The position numbers were made by a program, and so were the translations under genes. This document shows positions 7,939 to 15,228 of a stretch of 36,767 nucleotides of DNA, piece after piece. Origin of the DNA: CAYHPY01 sp964358485. GTDB taxonomy: Bacteria; Elusimicrobiota; Elusimicrobia; UBA1565; UBA9628. The notes beneath the pieces were generated by a model. It worked only from the letters and a program-made list of their open reading frames with translations, ran no database searches and was not told where the DNA came from. The stretch is taken from contig CAYHPY010000031.1 of assembly GCA_964358485.1 (NCBI GenBank), forward strand, positions 1 through 36,767, read 5' to 3'. Position 1 is the first letter of the stretch, and each line of letters opens with the position of its first letter.

Positions 7939-8693
7939 GCCCCGCCGTCGAGGTCCGTGGGCTGAGCAAGACTTTCCACGCCCGCTCCCGCGGCCCCGTG
8001 CGGGCTTTGGACAATCTCGATCTGGAGGTCCGGGAGGGGGAGATCGTGGCCTTGTTGGGCCCCAACGGGGCGGGAAAGACCACCTTGCTCAAGATCCTGT
8101 GCTCCCTGATCCTGCCCGACGCGGGCACGGCCCGGGTCTGGGGGCGCGACGCCGTCGGGGAACCTGGACTCGCCAAGAGGGGCTTGAGCCTGGTGACGGG
8201 GGAGGAGGGGGGCTTTTACGGGCGGCTGACCGGGCTGCAAAATCTTGAATTTTTCGCGGCGCTTTACGGTTTGGACGAGGCCGCGGCCTCGGGCCGGATT
8301 TCCGCGGCGGCCGCCGCCTTCGGCGTGGACTTCCTGGACCGGCCCTTCCAGGAATATTCGACCGGAATGAAGCACCGTCTGGCCCTGGCCCGGGCCCTGG
8401 TGGGCGGCGGCGGGCTCCTGATTTTGGACGAGCCCGGAAAAAGCCTGGACCCGGAGGCGGCCGCGCGGTTTCGCGAAATGATCCGAACTTTCGCGCGCGC
8501 GCAAAAGGGCCGCGCGGTCCTGTTGACCACGCACGACACGCGCGAGGCCGCGGAGCTGGCCGACCGGGCGGCGATTTTGGCGGGGGGCAAGCTGGCCGCC
8601 TGCGGGACCTGGGAGGAGTTGGGCCGCCGGGCCGGCCGCCCCGGCGCCGACGCGGCGCAAATCTACCGGGCCGTCCTAGAAAAACATGGTTGA
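7935..8693 (+). CDS. ABC transporter ATP-binding subunit (ABC-2/DrrA-like)
   Basis: A 252-residue nucleotide-binding subunit. Visible motifs: Walker A GPNGAGKTT (about 43-51), a signature written STGMKHR as in DrrA/NodI-type exporters, Walker B LLILDEP and switch-loop His in LTTHD. The D-loop reads GKSLD, in place of the more common TSGLD. Start ATG 7935 overlaps the previous stop by four bases. The stop is 8 bp inside the next gene, the permease, so the two subunits are translationally coupled. The system should export a substrate across the inner membrane. Drug, lipid or polysaccharide cannot be distinguished. Regulation by the two-component system encoded upstream is likely from operon structure. 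Confidence 0.93.
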   Translation: MSPAVEVRGLSKTFHARSRGPVRALDNLDLEVREGEIVALLGPNGAGKTTLLKILCSLILPDAGTARVWGRDAVGEPGLAKRGLSLVTGEEGGFYGRLTGLQNLEFFAALYGLDEAAASGRISAAAAAFGVDFLDRPFQEYSTGMKHRLALARALVGGGGLLILDEPGKSLDPEAAARFREMIRTFARAQKGRAVLLTTHDTREAAELADRAAILAGGKLAACGTWEELGRRAGRPGADAAQIYRAVLEKHG

Positions 8694-9495
8694 GCTTTGG
8701 CGCAAGACCCGGGCGTTCGCCAGGCGCGATCTGATCCTGGACCTGAGCTATCGCATGTGGATGCTCACCGAGACCGCGGGGGTCGTAGCCCAGCTTTTGA
8801 TCTTCTTTTTCCTGGCCCGCCTGGTCGGTCCGGGAGGGGCGCTGTCGGGCTACGGCGGGGCCTATTTCCCGTTCGTCCTGGTCGGGATCGCCTTCTCGGG
8901 CTACCAGGCGGCGGCGCTCAACGGTTTTTCCGAATCCATCCATCAGGAACAGGGGGAAGGAACCTTGGAGGCGGTCCTGCTCACCCCGACCAGCCTGAAG
9001 ACGGTGCTGGCCGCCGGGGCCTTGCGGGCGCTGATCTGGACCACGGTTCGCCTGGCCGGGACCTTGGCGGCCGGAGCGTGGCTCCTGGGAGCCGATCTTT
9101 CAAGAATGAATTTTTTCGCCGCCGGCCTGGCGGCCGGGTTGACCTTCGCCGCCCTGGCGGGCCTGGGGCTGGCCTCGGCGGCGTTTTTGCTGGTCTATAA
9201 GCGAGGATCGCCGGTCAACGCCTTCCTCAACGGGGCCTCGCGCCTCTTGGCGGGGGTATATTTTCCGATAGAGGTCCTTCCCGAACCCGTCCAAGCCGCC
9301 GCGGCCTGGCTGCCCCTGACCCACGGCCTGGAGGCCATGCGCCGGGCCGCGCTTCTGGGGCAGGGGGCCGGGGAGATCGGACGGGAGTTGGGCCTGTTGG
9401 CTCTGTTTGCCGTGATCCTGGTTCCCTCCGGCTTGTTCATTCTGCGCCGGGCCGAGCGGCGGGCCAAGCTCGAAGGGTCCCTGGCGTTTCGGTGA
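8686..9495 (+). CDS. ABC-2 type transporter permease
   Basis: A 269-residue integral membrane protein with about six hydrophobic segments: around 30-50 (VVAQLLIFFFLARLVG), 60-75, 105-130, 140-170 (a long Ala/Leu-rich pair), 185-205 and 235-255. The segment before the last helix (ASRLLAGVYFPIEVLPEPVQ) and LPLTHGLEAMRR match the ABC-2 membrane family used by drug, polysaccharide and lipid exporters. It overlaps the ATPase gene by 8 bp and ends the five-gene operon begun at 4770. No substrate clue beyond the exported partner protein. Confidence 0.9.
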   Translation: MVELWRKTRAFARRDLILDLSYRMWMLTETAGVVAQLLIFFFLARLVGPGGALSGYGGAYFPFVLVGIAFSGYQAAALNGFSESIHQEQGEGTLEAVLLTPTSLKTVLAAGALRALIWTTVRLAGTLAAGAWLLGADLSRMNFFAAGLAAGLTFAALAGLGLASAAFLLVYKRGSPVNAFLNGASRLLAGVYFPIEVLPEPVQAAAAWLPLTHGLEAMRRAALLGQGAGEIGRELGLLALFAVILVPSGLFILRRAERRAKLEGSLAFR

Positions 9496-9516
9496 TTCTG
9501 GTTCTCAGACGGGATT

Positions 9517-9525
9517 TGTTATACT
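9517..9525 (+). promoter_or_regulatory. Extended -10 promoter element
   Basis: TGTTATACT fits an extended -10 box (TGn then TATACT), 22 bp after the permease stop. No good -35 is seen. It would transcribe the debris region that follows. Confidence 0.45.
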
Positions 9526-9532
9526 TGAGCGA

Positions 9533-9857
9533 ATTCCGTCGAGCCTCCTTCCCAGGGACTTGGCGGACGCCTTACCGGCCGTCGTTGAAAATGAAAGCGG
9601 CTGTCGCTTAAAACGAGAATCCCATCCGGGTCACTCCATCAAATTTCCAGACCCCGTTTATGTCAATGATTCCATTGCAGCATCAATACCTTATTGACGA
9701 CGCAATCCGTTCCGTCGAGGACGAAGGACCTAATCCGGCAAGGGCCGCCTGTCCAAAGACGATTGGGCCCAATGGCAGGCGCCCTTCGGTCCCATTTCGG
9801 CCTATAATACTCCCTCATGGATGCTGGACCGGCATCCAAAAGAATGGAGTCGATCGA
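9533..9857 (+). pseudogene. Probable decayed small gene between permease and exported protein
   Basis: The gap between 9495 and 9858 has no intact large gene, but it reads like broken coding sequence. One frame gives a protein-like stretch from about 9533 to a TGA at 9695-9697 (phrases LADALPAVVENESG and SIKFPDPVYVNDSIAAS). A second frame continues with LIDDAIRSVEDEGPNPA (about 9690-9740). The first frame then resumes from 9743 with LSKDDWAQWQAPFGP and SWMLDRHPKEW. Two compensating frameshifts would join them. Codons are poorer in GC at third positions than in neighbouring genes, which fits a gene no longer under selection or one of foreign origin. The family is unknown. A short ORF from TTG 9560 to 9697 (45 aa) could still be made. 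Confidence 0.4.
9803..9808 (+). promoter_or_regulatory. -10 box upstream of the exported helical protein
   Basis: A perfect TATAAT, 49 nt before ATG 9858 and 8 nt before a small upstream ATG (9817). No convincing -35 box. The box also falls inside the decayed reading frame, so it could be chance. Confidence 0.45.
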
Positions 9858-9861
9858 ATGA
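9817..9861 (+). CDS. Possible 14-codon leader ORF coupled to the next gene
   Basis: ATG 9817 lies 8 nt after TATAAT, the spacing that other genes here use for leaderless starts. The ORF has 14 codons and ends in TGA overlapping the ATG at 9858 (ATGA). Translation of the leader could deliver ribosomes to the downstream gene, which also has its own GGAG at 9846-9849. Such a short ORF can arise by chance. Confidence 0.25.
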   Translation: MDAGPASKRMESIE

Positions 9862-10928
9862 AAATAAACGCGGTTTTTCTGACTGTGGCCGTTTCCGTCG
9901 GCCTGATAGCGGTGCCGATTGGAGCCCAACAGATTGAGCGCCCCCAGGGCAAACATTTCGGAGGAGGGACGGCCCCGGTGCCATCCAATGGACAACGGCT
10001 GTCGAAAACCTATTGGACGACAGGGTCTCTGCCGTTCGAGCCGGGTTTCTCCTTCGCGGCGGAATTTCCCCCGGTCGCAAATTCACGCCCCGTGACGGCC
10101 GCATTGCCGCAGGGAGGCATCGCCCCAGGCCTGCGCGGATGCGGCTTGCTGACGTTCATCCCCAATGCGGGCCCCGCGCCCGCCCAAGGCGAGAATCCGA
10201 TATTTAACGAGGGAAAGGCTTTGATGGCCGACCCTCGATTCGCGCAGCTTCCCGAGCCGGAGAAGCAGCGTTTCCTGGGAGAATGGAGCGCGCTGCACCG
10301 GATCCAGGAGAAACTCGTCAAGGAGGCGGAGGAGTTGACTCTGGCGTGGCACACAGTCGATGCGGAGTTCGCCAAGCTGGATGTTCTCGCCTGTCGGGTC
10401 AAGGCCAAGATTGATGCGCTGGAGCCGGCGCTCACGGCATTCAATTCCACCTGCCAGGGAACGGTGGACCAGGGCACCTATGACTGGTGCATGGGAGAAG
10501 AGCGGCGACTGGGCCCGCTGGTCACCGAGCGCGACCAGATGTACCGGGGCCTCGAAGCCGCGAACGGGGTTTACAATCAGCAGTACTATTACCCCACAAA
10601 GCAGAAGTCGGATGCGTGGGGCAACCGGGTCATTAATTGGGAGAACAAGGTCGGGGAATTCAATCAGGCCGTCAAGAAGGCCCTTGAGCGGAGGCCCCCG
10701 TCCCACGCGGAATGCCAGACGGCAATCAAATTGCTGACGCAATACGAGCGTCTGGCGCAAAAATTCGGAATAAAAATTCCGCCTGGCCGGCTGGCCGAGT
10801 TGGACCGGCTGAGAGATAGCGGGGAGATCCGCGGGTCTGACTTGCCGGGAACCCTGCAGTCTGAATTTCCGGGCATCTTTGGCAATCTGACCTTGGCGGA
10901 GATTCGTGAGATGTGCCGAGGGGTCTAG
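9858..10928 (+). CDS. Exported helical protein of unknown function
   Basis: A 356-residue protein. ATG 9858 is chosen because it has GGAG 8 nt upstream and opens a signal peptide (MKINAVFLTVAVSVGLIAVPIGAQ). The frame stays open further upstream to 9660, but that part overlaps gene debris. After a Gly/Pro-rich linker (about 25-110) the protein is mostly charged helices with coiled-coil character (about 130-260), four Cys and a Tyr-rich NQQYYYPTKQ stretch. The C-terminal part (about 290-356) is also helical. No known family. It is followed 8 bp later by a HEAT-repeat gene, a probable operon partner. Confidence 0.7.
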   Translation: MKINAVFLTVAVSVGLIAVPIGAQQIERPQGKHFGGGTAPVPSNGQRLSKTYWTTGSLPFEPGFSFAAEFPPVANSRPVTAALPQGGIAPGLRGCGLLTFIPNAGPAPAQGENPIFNEGKALMADPRFAQLPEPEKQRFLGEWSALHRIQEKLVKEAEELTLAWHTVDAEFAKLDVLACRVKAKIDALEPALTAFNSTCQGTVDQGTYDWCMGEERRLGPLVTERDQMYRGLEAANGVYNQQYYYPTKQKSDAWGNRVINWENKVGEFNQAVKKALERRPPSHAECQTAIKLLTQYERLAQKFGIKIPPGRLAELDRLRDSGEIRGSDLPGTLQSEFPGIFGNLTLAEIREMCRGV

Positions 10929-10936
10929 AGGCCGCC

Positions 10937-11566
10937 ATGGGCTCATACCCCGCCCTTCGGGGGATTCCGCTCCTTAAGTTGATCTCTAAATTCCAGTCCC
11001 GTTGCCCGGATGGCCCTGGGTATTCGGCCGGCTATTTTCTGGAGGTCGCGGAGCGCATCGGGGAATCCGGGAGCGACGGCGTAGAGTTCCTCAAGAGTCA
11101 ATTGTCCAATCCCAGCGCCGTCAAGGTGCGAGCCGCGGTCTACGCGCTGGCCGCAAGGACCCGTGCGCCCGAAACCATCACCATGCTCCTTTCCTTCCTG
11201 GGCGATAAGCGCCCGATGGTGGTGGCGGAATCCATCGACGGACTTCGAAGAAATCACCACGGAGCGTCGCTAAAAAGGATTCTGCCTCTGTCCTCCCATC
11301 CAAATCCGTATATTGCGGGCGCCTCATTGCGATATGTCAGCGCCTTTAATCGGACTCGGGCAAAGGACCTCCTAATCAAATCGCTGAAAAACCCTCGGCA
11401 GGTCGTGCGCGCCAATGCCTGTGACGAGTTGGACAGGCTGAACGTTTCGGAGGCGATCCCGCATTTGACGCCGCTCCTCCGCGATCCCGCCAAACCCGTG
11501 CGGCAGGCGGCCCGAACCGCCGTGGATAACTTGAGCGCCGGCCGTAGGTCCAAAAAGAAACGCTGA
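10937..11566 (+). CDS. HEAT-repeat protein
   Basis: A 209-residue protein made of about five HEAT/PBS-lyase-type helical repeats. These show the recurring pattern of a helix ending in L, a Pro turn and a V-R-A-A or V-A-E-S helix (for example PSAVKVRAAVYALA, DKRPMVVAESIDGL, NPRQVVRANACDEL and DPAKPVRQAARTAV). Such superhelical scaffolds bind proteins or, in phycobilin lyases, chromophores; nothing here points to the latter. There is no signal peptide, so it should be cytoplasmic. ATG 10937 is preferred over ATG 10913 because the latter overlaps the preceding gene by 16 bp and no better ribosome site is seen. Its role beside an exported protein is unknown. Confidence 0.75.
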   Translation: MGSYPALRGIPLLKLISKFQSRCPDGPGYSAGYFLEVAERIGESGSDGVEFLKSQLSNPSAVKVRAAVYALAARTRAPETITMLLSFLGDKRPMVVAESIDGLRRNHHGASLKRILPLSSHPNPYIAGASLRYVSAFNRTRAKDLLIKSLKNPRQVVRANACDELDRLNVSEAIPHLTPLLRDPAKPVRQAARTAVDNLSAGRRSKKKR

Positions 11567-11612
11567 ATTCGGGCCTGAGCTTTTCGCACTTCCGGCGCCG
11601 GCTCGAGGAACC

Positions 11613-11641
11613 CCTCCTGAAAATGAAGGGCTTTTAGGAGG
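11613..11641. terminator. Hairpin between convergent genes
   Basis: CCTCCT at 11613-11618 pairs with AGGAGG at 11636-11641, and four A pair with four T inside (one-base bulge, 8-nt loop). It lies between the convergent HEAT-repeat and thiolase genes and overlaps the thiolase stop. No T tract follows on either strand, so it is at best a weak bidirectional terminator. Confidence 0.35.
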
Positions 11642-12983
11642 CGCGCTCGACGACCATCGCGCCGCCCATGCCCCCGCCGGCGCAGGCCGCGATCATGCCG
11701 TAGCGGCCCTTGGGGTTCTGCTTGAGCGCCCAGAGAAGGTTGAGCATGAGGCGCGCGCCGGTGGCCCCCAGCGGATGGCCCAGCGCGATGGAACCCCCGT
11801 GCGGGTTGAGCGCGCCGGCCTTGTTCTTGGCCTCCCAGTCGTGGCCGAACTTCTGAAGGCCCAATTTGAAGATGCCGAGCACTGTGGCCGCGAAAGGCTC
11901 GTGCAGTTCGATCTGATCGAGCTGGTCGAATGAAATCCCGGCGGCCTTGAGCGCCACGGGCGCGGCCAGCGCGGGCGAGACGCCCATGTGCGCGGGGTGG
12001 TTGCCGTAGAAGCCCCAGCCCTTGAGCTCGGCCATGACCATCAGGCCCAGTTCCTTGGCGCGCTTCTCGGTGGTGACGATGACCGCCGCGGCGCCGTCGG
12101 AGCGGCCGCAGGCGTTGTAGAGGGTGACCGTCCCTTTGGCGCCTTCCTGGTAGGTCTTGCCGTCCATGAACTTGCCGAACTCCTCGTAGAACTTCTTGAT
12201 GGAGTACTGGGGGTTGTCGAAGGCGACGGGCGCCTTGCCGAAGAGCTGGGGCTTGGTCACCAGGCTCTCGCGCAGGAAGGGGTATTCGTCCTTGGCGAGG
12301 ATCGTCGAGCCGTTGGTGCCGGCGCTAGCCACGTGGGTGTCGTAGAAGCCCTTGTTCCAGCCCTCGATGGCCTTGCGGAAGCTCTCTCGCGCGTACTCGT
12401 CCTGAGCCTCGCGGGTGATGCCGTACATCTGCGCCGAGATCTCGGCGGCGCCGGCCATGTTCACCTTGGCCACCGGGTCGGTGAGGCCCTCCTCGATGGA
12501 GTCGACGACCGCCACATCCGACTGAGACAGCAGTTCGCCCCACTTCTCCAGGACGATGGCCTTCGAGCGCAGCGGCTTGGCCGCACGGCTGCCCTCGATG
12601 GTGTAGGGCATGCGGGACATCGCCTCGGTGCCGCCCGCGATGTAGAGCTCGCCCTCGCCGCTCATGATGAAGCGCGCGGCCGCCGAGATGGCTTCTATGG
12701 AGGAGATGCAGTTGTTCTGCACGGTCACCGCCTGCGTTTTCTCGGGCAGGCCGCACTTGAGGACCGTCACGCGCGCGATGTTGGGGGCCGAGAAGCTCTG
12801 GCCCACCCAGCCCACGATGAGGCCGTCGACGGCTTCCTTGGAGAGGTTGGCGCGCTGGAGGGTGGCCTCCACCGCCATCTTCAAGAGGTCCTCGGGCTTG
12901 AGGTTGGAGAGGGAGCACGAAATGTGGCCGATGGGGGTGCGGGCCCCGCCGCAGATGACGATTTTTTTCGATTCAGCGTGCAT
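11634..12983 (-). CDS. Acetyl-CoA C-acyltransferase (FadI-like thiolase)
   Basis: A 449-residue thiolase; standard biosynthetic thiolases are about 390, and FadI-type chains are about 435. It cleaves or condenses 3-ketoacyl-CoA, usually in the last step of beta-oxidation. The nucleophile is C92 (QNNCISSIEA, replacing NRLCASG). The active-site His appears in the variant HEPFAA, where most thiolases have NEAFAA; HE-type motifs are typical of the FadI/trifunctional-protein beta branch. The second His is in GGSIALGHPLG and the C-terminal Cys in ACAGGGMGG. ATG 12983 is chosen over an upstream in-frame codon because AAGGAG lies 7 nt before it. It is divergent from the glycosyltransferase-thioesterase-thiolase operon. 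No FadJ partner is adjacent. Confidence 0.92.
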   Translation of the reverse strand: MHAESKKIVICGGARTPIGHISCSLSNLKPEDLLKMAVEATLQRANLSKEAVDGLIVGWVGQSFSAPNIARVTVLKCGLPEKTQAVTVQNNCISSIEAISAAARFIMSGEGELYIAGGTEAMSRMPYTIEGSRAAKPLRSKAIVLEKWGELLSQSDVAVVDSIEEGLTDPVAKVNMAGAAEISAQMYGITREAQDEYARESFRKAIEGWNKGFYDTHVASAGTNGSTILAKDEYPFLRESLVTKPQLFGKAPVAFDNPQYSIKKFYEEFGKFMDGKTYQEGAKGTVTLYNACGRSDGAAAVIVTTEKRAKELGLMVMAELKGWGFYGNHPAHMGVSPALAAPVALKAAGISFDQLDQIELHEPFAATVLGIFKLGLQKFGHDWEAKNKAGALNPHGGSIALGHPLGATGARLMLNLLWALKQNPKGRYGMIAACAGGGMGGAMVVERAS

Positions 12984-13020
12984 GGGAGGCTCCTTGAAAT
13001 GGGATATCGTCCGTCGGCCT

Positions 13021-13049
13021 ATTATAGCCCGATAAGGGGGGGGACGCAA
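13021..13049 (-). promoter_or_regulatory. Promoter of the FadI-like gene
   Basis: TATAAT on the minus strand (13021-13026), a 17-bp spacer containing eight G (13036-13043) and TTGCGT (13044-13049). The leader would be about 30 nt with AAGGAG, a conventional Shine-Dalgarno layout. Confidence 0.6.
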
Positions 13050-13067
13050 TCAAGGAGGGGGCTTTTG

Positions 13068-13073
13068 TATAAT
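13068..13073 (+). promoter_or_regulatory. -10 box of the glycosyltransferase operon
   Basis: TATAAT preceded by TTTTG, 9 nt before ATG 13083. The start point should fall on or within 1-3 nt of the ATG, giving a leaderless mRNA. No matching -35 is evident. Confidence 0.6.
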
Positions 13074-13082
13074 TTGCTCTCG

Positions 13083-14423
13083 ATGCCGAAAAAAGTCGTA
13101 TTCATCGGCAGTCATCTGGGCTACGCCATGGAGAAAACCCCTCTGGGAGGGGGCGCCATGGTCGGCCTTCAGCTCATCCGCCATTGGGCCGGCCTTTCCG
13201 GCGTCGAGGTGGTGGCCCTGGGGTCCGGCCCCGTCGTCCCCCACTCGGGCGTGGAATACGTCCAGGCCCCGGCCGGAACAGGCTTGCCCGCGAGCCTGGT
13301 CAATCTTTCCGAGCTCGGCTACGCGCGCTTCTGCCGGGATTTTGAAAAACAAACGACGCGGTGGCTTTTGGAGCGCCTGGACCGCTTCGATCCCCGCTCC
13401 ACCGCCGTGGTGGTCAACGACATCTCCGAGGGCCCCGACCTCAAGGCCCTGACGGCCAAGGGCTTTCCCGTGGTGTCGCTTTGGCACGTGGACGTGGTCG
13501 ATTACTTCAACAAGCTTTATCTGCGCAATCTGGTCCGTCCCGAGCGGTTGACTTCCCTTTATGAGCGCACCCGCCGCCTCGGCATTCATTGGATCGTGCC
13601 CGACGTCCTTCAATTGGTCTTCGAGAAACAGCGCCAGACCGTGGCCCATTCCCGGAGGATGATCCTGCCCTCCCGGGCGATGGCCGAGACCGTGGAGCGC
13701 TGTTACGGGGATATTCCGAGCGGGGGGGAATCTTTCCAGAAGCGGGCGGTGGTCATCCCCTGGGGGATGTGGGCCGAGGACCTCGAGGAATCCGCCGTCG
13801 AGCGCGGATCACAGCGGCTTCGGGGGCATTACGGCATCGGACCGGCGTCGCGGGTGGTCATGACTTTGAGCCGGATCGCCCCGGAAAAAGGGATTCACCT
13901 TCTCCTGGAGGCGTTGCGCCTGATGGAAACCGAGCCGGGGTTCGCCCTGGGAGACCTTCACCTGCTGTTGTGCGGGGAGCCCGCCTTCATGAAGGGCGCT
14001 TCCTACATGCGCAAGGTCAAGGCGGCGGCCGCCGCCCTGCGGCGGGTCAAAGTCCATTTCACGGGCTATTTGGCGCCGCCAGAGAAGGCGATGCATTTCC
14101 GCCTGGCGCATCTTTTCGTCTCGCCCTCGATCCATGAGAGCTACGGGCTCAACATCGTCGAGGCCATGCGGGCCGGTTTGCCGATTCTGGCCAGCGACCA
14201 TTACGGCGTGCGCGACACGGTCAAACCCTCCTTCGGCGTGGCCGTGCATTACCCCAGCCCGGCCAAGGCCCCGGCGCTTCTGGCCCGGGGACTCAAGGAT
14301 CTCTTGGCCGATCCCCGGAGGCTCGGGCTCATGGGCAAGGAGGCCAAGGCCGCGGCCGCGGAGATGCCCTTCTCGGAGGCGGCGGCCAAGGTCATGGCGG
14401 CGGCCACGGAGCTTTTGAAATGA
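13083..14423 (+). CDS. GT4-type (GT-B fold) glycosyltransferase
   Basis: A 446-residue retaining glycosyltransferase. The C-terminal nucleotide-sugar domain has LSRIAPEKGIHLLLEAL and the E-x7-E motif at E352 and E360 (HESYGLNIVEA), both typical of family GT4. The N-terminal acceptor domain begins with GSHLG and a Gly-rich GGGAMVG loop. There is no membrane segment; such enzymes act at the inner face of the membrane on lipid-linked or polysaccharide acceptors. The reading frame continues upstream, antisense to the thiolase, but ATG 13083 is fixed by the -10 box nine bases before it. Its stop overlaps the next start (ATGA), which couples sugar transfer to a thioesterase gene in one operon. Acceptor and sugar are unknown. 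Confidence 0.9.
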   Translation: MPKKVVFIGSHLGYAMEKTPLGGGAMVGLQLIRHWAGLSGVEVVALGSGPVVPHSGVEYVQAPAGTGLPASLVNLSELGYARFCRDFEKQTTRWLLERLDRFDPRSTAVVVNDISEGPDLKALTAKGFPVVSLWHVDVVDYFNKLYLRNLVRPERLTSLYERTRRLGIHWIVPDVLQLVFEKQRQTVAHSRRMILPSRAMAETVERCYGDIPSGGESFQKRAVVIPWGMWAEDLEESAVERGSQRLRGHYGIGPASRVVMTLSRIAPEKGIHLLLEALRLMETEPGFALGDLHLLLCGEPAFMKGASYMRKVKAAAAALRRVKVHFTGYLAPPEKAMHFRLAHLFVSPSIHESYGLNIVEAMRAGLPILASDHYGVRDTVKPSFGVAVHYPSPAKAPALLARGLKDLLADPRRLGLMGKEAKAAAAEMPFSEAAAKVMAAATELLK

Positions 14424-14818
14424 AACCAGGATTTAAAGTCGGCATCAAGGTGGACCTTCCGGCCACGGTCAAGCCGGACATGAAGCCCCGGTTGGAGGGG
14501 CTGGTCTCCCATCCCCTCTACGCCACCTGGGCCATGGTCTATCATATGGAAACGGCTTCCCGGATGCTCCTGGCGCCTTATCTGGAGCAAACCGAGGAAG
14601 CCGTGGGCGGGGCGGTCTTGGTCAAGCATTTGCGCCCGGCCCGCATCGGAGCGCCCCTTCATGTGGTCTGCACCTTGGTCAAGGTCAAGGGCGTGCGCGT
14701 CTACACCCGGGTCCAGGTCTTCACCCGGGGCCGCAAGATCGGGGAGGGCTCGGTGTTGCAGGTGGTCATGACCCGCTCGCGCTTCGCCCGGCTTTTGAGG
14801 GAGGCCCGCTCCAAATGA
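14420..14818 (+). CDS. FlK-like hotdog acyl-CoA thioesterase
   Basis: A 132-residue hotdog-fold protein. T36, E44 and H70 have exactly the spacing of the Thr42-Glu50-His76 triad of fluoroacetyl-CoA thioesterase FlK, and G63 matches its Gly69. This makes an FlK-type fold and chemistry likely. Fluoroacetate as substrate is not implied, because most family members are general or uncharacterised thioesterases. ATG 14420 overlaps the glycosyltransferase stop, and its own stop overlaps the next thioesterase start (ATGA at 14815). Two different hotdog enzymes in tandem beside a thiolase suggest disposal or release of a specific acyl-CoA. Confidence 0.8.
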   Translation: MKPGFKVGIKVDLPATVKPDMKPRLEGLVSHPLYATWAMVYHMETASRMLLAPYLEQTEEAVGGAVLVKHLRPARIGAPLHVVCTLVKVKGVRVYTRVQVFTRGRKIGEGSVLQVVMTRSRFARLLREARSK

Positions 14819-15228
14819 ACGGATACAAGACCGTTGCGGAGGTGCCGACGCGCTTTCGGGACACCGACGCCATCGGCCATGTCAACAACGCCGTTTACCT
14901 GAGCTATTTGGAAGTCGCCCGGATGGAGTACATGCGGCAGGTTTGCGGAATCTCCAATTTCAACGGGGTGGATTTCATCCTCGGGCGCGTCGAGATCGAC
15001 TACCGCGCCCCGGTCATGCCGGGGGAGACCCTGCTCGTCGGCATCCGGGTCTCGCGTTTCGGCGGGGCCAGCTTTGATTTCGAGTACCGCCTGGAGGACA
15101 AGGCCACGGGACGGCTCATGGCCCAGGCCAAGACCGTCCAGGTCGCCTTCGATTACAAGGCCAACAAGGTCAAGCGGGTCACCGAGGAATTCCGGAATTT
15201 AGCGGGGAGGCACGATGGGCTCTCGTGA
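14815..15228 (+). CDS. YbgC/4HBT-family acyl-CoA thioesterase
   Basis: A 137-residue hotdog thioesterase of the 4-hydroxybenzoyl-CoA thioesterase/YbgC family. The signature RFRDTDAIGHVNN carries catalytic Asp D18, at the same position as in E. coli YbgC, followed by YLSYLEVAR. Such enzymes hydrolyse short- or medium-chain acyl-CoA in the cytoplasm; some FadM-like members clear stalled beta-oxidation products. The stop of the previous gene overlaps its ATG, and the next gene starts 14 bp before its stop, so it sits in a tightly coupled block. The Tol-Pal association known for YbgC in proteobacteria is not seen here. Confidence 0.9.
   Translation: MNGYKTVAEVPTRFRDTDAIGHVNNAVYLSYLEVARMEYMRQVCGISNFNGVDFILGRVEIDYRAPVMPGETLLVGIRVSRFGGASFDFEYRLEDKATGRLMAQAKTVQVAFDYKANKVKRVTEEFRNLAGRHDGLS

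Noticed and set aside
9660..9857. N-terminal extension of the exported helical protein from ATG 9660
   Set aside because: The extension removes the signal peptide from the N-terminus, and the GGAG and coupled ATG at 9858 fit better.
13036..13043. Run of eight G in a promoter as a phase-variation switch
   Set aside because: Runs of eight G or C are expected several times by chance at this base composition.
11988..13082. Long open frame upstream of the glycosyltransferase, antisense to the FadI-like thiolase
   Set aside because: It mirrors the codon pattern of the real thiolase on the other strand; the promoter at 13068 and homology fix the start at 13083.
14420..14818. Fluoroacetate resistance gene
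   Set aside because: Triad spacing supports the FlK fold only; no fluorometabolite genes nearby and most family members act on other acyl-CoA.
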